Shown here in pieces: positions 60,681-64,000 of a DNA stretch of 64,000 bases (position 1 is its first letter; every line of letters starts with the position of its first letter). The notes beneath the pieces are model-generated. The model was not told where the DNA came from. It did no database searches and was given only the letters and a program-made list of their open reading frames with translations. Position numbers and translations under genes: made by a program. Origin of the DNA: Adiantum capillus-veneris (lineage: Eukaryota > Streptophyta > Polypodiopsida > Polypodiales > Pteridaceae); NCBI GenBank assembly GCA_014529385.2, contig CM043952.1:151061057-151125056 (forward strand), in the 5' to 3' direction.

Positions 60681-61083
60681 CAAGGTTTCTCTTGTCTTGC
60701 TCACGAAGGGAGGTCCTCAAGCTAGCTATAAATGGTTGGTATTGTTAATTAAAATTGAGTAAGTAGAATAGGGATTTTTCAGCATTGCAGTGCGCTTGCC
60801 TTCGTGCAGATAACGGGGCATCACCGTCGAGAGCTATGGTCTTAATAGTGGAGTCCTACGGGGCTTGCCTATGGCTTAACCACTATTGAGCTATTAGAAG
60901 CTTGACAGGAGCCGGTATTGTTTTGGTGTTGAAAGACCCTCTCTTCTATTCCTTGTAATTAATGATACTGGAGTGACGGGTACAGTGGCTTGAGTGCTTT
61001 TCTAAAGGGGTAAAGAGAAGTAGCAACTAGGGATTGAAGTGCCAAAGTACACCTAAACAAGTTTACACCTAGAAGTTGTTGGA

Positions 61084-62766
61084 ATGGATGATAATAGTAA
61101 AGAGAGTGAAATTAATGTTGATAGCTTTGATTTTGCAAATGAGCAGGCTACTAGTGATGCCCCTATGCTTGTTAACTACATTGTTTCTAGGCTTCAACAA
61201 GCCATGGGCAATCCATCCCTCCAAAGTGAAGTGCAATAGCAGTAGCTACATGCTCATGGGATTCTCCAAGCTCCCCACCATGAAGAGAGAGTACCAAGAA
61301 AGCCTCCTTGTGAGACTTCCAAAAGAGGCCTCTCTCCGATTCGAGAAGGAGAAGAGGATCCATACGAAGGGCACAAAAATCTACTTCTTGATGACGCATC
61401 TCCTTCCCAAAGGAGAACTCAAGAGACCCCACCAAAAGAACGAGAAAGAAGTGAGTCTCTTGCCACCTCGACGAATATGGCTCCACGAAGACAGCAGGGA
61501 AACGCTCTCCATTACCTCCTAAATGGAGAAGATCATCGCACACTTCTCCACACCATAATTCAAAGAGGGGTGATAGAAAACAAGAGAAGAAAAATCCAAG
61601 AAAGAGGTCACTCTCTTCTCGAACTTTTTCATCCTCTTCCTCTTATGAAGAAAGTGATGGTGCAAACAAGGAGGAACAAGGAAAGAAAAAGGCAAGAAAG
61701 AGGTCACCCTCTTCTCCATCTTCCTCAAATTCTTCATCTTTTGACGAAAGTGATGGTGCAACTTTCGAACCATCAAAAAGAAGAGGTCATAGGAAATCCT
61801 ATGCCACGTGGAAGAGATCGTCCAAGCTCAAGAAGTTCAAAGAGGGAGGAAAGAGCATCTCTTTTCTTACCTACGATGGCACCTTTGGTGCTACGGAGAA
61901 AGTCTTGGCTTTCATCCAACAATTCAATGCGGCATTTAGAGATGAGGGCTTCATGGAGTCCTCTAAGCTACACCATGTAGCTATGCATTTTCAAAAGTCT
62001 GCCAGGCAATGGTGGTCTAGCCTACGGGCAAATAGTGAAGCTCCATGAACATGGAAAGCTTTAAGAGCTTCCATCATGAAGTAGTTTTTTGGCCACCAAT
62101 GCCAAAGACAAAGTACTCACCGATCGGCAAAGCTTGAAGCTCTCTCCCTACGAATCCATTCACAAATATATAGACAAGTCTTGGGATTTACATTCTCAAA
62201 GCCACTGTCTTCAAAAAGATGGATTTGGAGAGCAAAAACAACAATTTTGTGCTGTCTTAACTGAAGAAATTGCAGAGTATGCCATGGTGGCTTCACTAAT
62301 CAATTTCCAAACAGGGGCTAAGAGAAATCCTAAGCCCACGAAAAACAACGGTTCTAATGAGCCTAAGGGGAAGGACAATGTCCAAAATTCTCCTAAGGGC
62401 AATTCCAATAACGACAAAGCTAAGGAGAAGGGAGTTTACAAAGGCAAAAAAAAATCTCTCCTGAAGATCTTGAGCGTTATCGCAAGGATAACGATTGTTT
62501 CAAATGCAGCGAGCAAGGGCATGTGTACCGTGCTTGTCCCCAAAAGAACACCCGCCATGAGCCTCCTAGAGCTACCTTGGTCAAAATCCAAGAAGAGGAA
62601 TCTCACCACAAAGGATCTCCTCTATGCTATGCTTGGGGAAAGGTAAGAGAACATGATGCTTTTATTCTATTTGACCCTGCTTTTATCCACTCCAAGCCTA
62701 TGATATGGAAGATGTCCTACCCGCCGATGGTGCTTTCAAGGGGCAAGAAGCTTCAGTCACTCCCTT
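61084..62766 (+). pseudogene. Chromovirus gag/protease remnant
   Basis: Starts MDDNSKESEINVDSFDF, parallel to the gag start of the full copy, with two close stops at about codons 52 and 54. The capsid-like block (LAFIQQFNAAFRDEGFMESS) lies near 61,890-62,040. The CCHC knuckle CFKCSEQGHVYRAC is at about 62,497-62,540. The protease core reads FDPAFIHS near 62,670 and is missing the residues after the catalytic Asp-Pro. Multiple frameshifts are present. Confidence 0.87.
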
Positions 62767-62879
62767 AATTGGGAAATTGAGGCTCCATGTCCAAAACTAT
62801 GTGAACAAAGAGGACTTCTTTATCTCTCCTCTCAAGCACGAGGATGTAATCCTAGCTAGGGGCATCATGGTTTGATTGC

Positions 62880-63540
62880 ATGGCTGCCAATGTTAAATTC
62901 CCTGAAAGGAAACTCCACTTTAGGTTCAGGGAAAAAGATATGTACATAGATGCTAAGGAGATGGGTAACACCATTGTACATATTCAAGCTTCCAATAAGT
63001 CAATAAAGAGCTCTATTTCCGTGTACATGATTTTGCTAAAGTTTCTCAAAATGAACCTAACATTTTAGCAAAAGAAAATATAAATGATCACAAGGAATTA
63101 GAGTTATCTAATTTCCCAAGGCTCGGTTAAGGCACACAACGGGAAAAAGTACTATGGGACACCAAAAGTACTATGCTAAATTAGCAAAAAGGTACTATGG
63201 TCCCTTCCAGATGCTTAGAACAATCAATGAGATGGCCTATCAACTCAACTTGCCCAGTCATTGGCTCATACAAAATTATTTCCATGTGAGACTACTAAAG
63301 CCTTACAAGGGAGAGCCACCTCAAGAACCAATTGAAGACCCACCGGAGGTCGAGGACCAAGAAGAGGTGGTGCAGCCCATTCTCTGACATGAAGACAAGG
63401 TATTAAGAGGCGGTAAGACTATCCGATGGTGTCTTATTGAGTTTAAGAATTATCATTTTGAAGATGCTAGATGGATGCAAGGCATACAATTAAAGAATAA
63501 CCTAAACCTTGTCAATGCTTACAATGCTTCCCTGGAGTAA
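62880..63540 (+). pseudogene. Protease tail fused to integrase C-terminus and chromodomain
   Basis: 62,880-63,068 matches the sequence after the protease of the full copy (MAANVKFPERKLHF, DMYIDAKE). At about 63,112-63,124 the reading switches to the integrase end (HTTGKSTMGHQKYY, then GPFQMLRTINEMAY) and chromodomain (HEDKVLRGGKTIRW, NYHFEDARWMQG), with a stop at 63,385 before the chromodomain and the final stop at 63,538. About 2.3-2.4 kb of pol is gone. Confidence 0.88.
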
Positions 63541-63850
63541 GAAAATGTACAAATGTTTAAAATGAACAAAGTTTTTGTCTTATAAGACTCTCTTTTTATT
63601 TATTGTGCACAAATGTTAAGTAGTACGTATGCATGCTTAGAATCAAGTTTATGGAGACGACGTCTTCCAAACACCAAGTAGAGCTTGTCACTCTACCATG
63701 GAAGATTGATACAACTAATCATCCATTCTCGAACGATGTCGTAGGGTAAGATATGGATCCTCTACCCGCTTGGAAAAGGCCTCATGAATAGGCTATTTTA
63801 TCTTCTCCACCCCATAATCGAGGATGACTATGATTTAAAGAGAGAGGTAA

Positions 63851-64000
63851 TGTCATAATAACTAATATCTAATTCTCCTATATGATTTTCTCATGTTAAA
63901 ATCATTTAATATGGGGAAGTACCAAGGGAGAAAAAGCTAGAATATTGGTTATGCTAGCAGACTGGCCATAGTAGGGATCCAAAGGAGGGAAAATAGGGAT
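63851..64000 (+). repeat. Start of the 3' LTR of the deleted chromovirus
   Basis: TGTCATAATAACTAAT, matching the start of the 59,070 LTR, preceded by the purine tract AGAGAGAGGTAA; it runs off the window. Confidence 0.9.

Larger units (their letters stand above)
59070..64000 (+). mobile_element. Internally deleted chromovirus, cut by the window end
   Basis: Same family as 46,343-55,072 in plus orientation. 5' LTR 59,070-60,666, primer site 60,668-60,680, gag/protease remnant 61,084-62,766, a protease tail joined directly to the integrase end and chromodomain (62,880-63,540), and a purine tract next to the 3' LTR, which starts at 63,851 and continues beyond the window. Internal length is only 3.2 kb against 5.5 kb in the full copy, because RT, RNase H and most of integrase are missing. 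Confidence 0.92.

Overview
This is a plant nuclear window of repeat-rich intergenic DNA with very low gene density. It has two supportable host-gene pieces, hundreds of base pairs of long (GA)n microsatellites, and at least six LTR-retrotransposon copies or fragments with tRNA-primed binding sites. The host gene types are land-plant ones: a plastid D-glycerate 3-kinase exon and a single-exon F-box/kelch protein. The long GA tracts and large spacing would fit a fern or another large-genome lineage, but that placement is a guess.

Layout. (1) 1-9.07 kb: exon 1 of a photorespiratory D-glycerate 3-kinase gene on the minus strand (2,901-3,404) ending at a phase-0 splice donor, inside DNA with a 0.3 kb tandem duplication, a ~120 bp tandem array and GA/GT tracts. 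(2) 9.1-38.7 kb: a giant interrupted inverted repeat. The left arm (~9,124-24,548) and right arm (~27,092-38,706) carry the same nested transposon stack in opposite orientation around a 2.5 kb spacer rich in GA repeats. From the spacer outward each arm holds a broken Ty3/Gypsy-type LTR with a tRNA-Asp primer site, a decayed PIF1-like helicase, and a non-autonomous LTR element (331 bp LTRs, no recognisable pol). A Tnt1/Tork-type Ty1/Copia element of about 5.3 kb is nested inside that non-autonomous element. The nesting site and target duplication match in both arms, so the stack was built first and duplicated later. The arms then diverged, with a 2.8 kb segment present only on the left, a ~970 bp deletion on the right, and many stops and substitutions. 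(3) 38.7-42.5 kb: a small gene island with a duplicated segment, a possible orphan exon, and an apparently intact F-box/kelch gene (41,208-42,530). (4) 42.5-64 kb: three copies of one chromodomain-bearing Gypsy (chromovirus) family. These are a rearranged 3' fragment pressed against the F-box gene, a full-structure copy (46,343-55,072, perfect TTAGA target duplication), and a plus-strand copy (59,070 to beyond the window end) that lost RT, RNase H and most of integrase.

None of the retroelement coding regions is intact. The host genes show no sign of acting together. The most unusual object is the diverged giant inverted duplication of a nested transposon stack, which if transcribed would give a very long hairpin RNA against Copia, Gypsy and non-autonomous LTR families.
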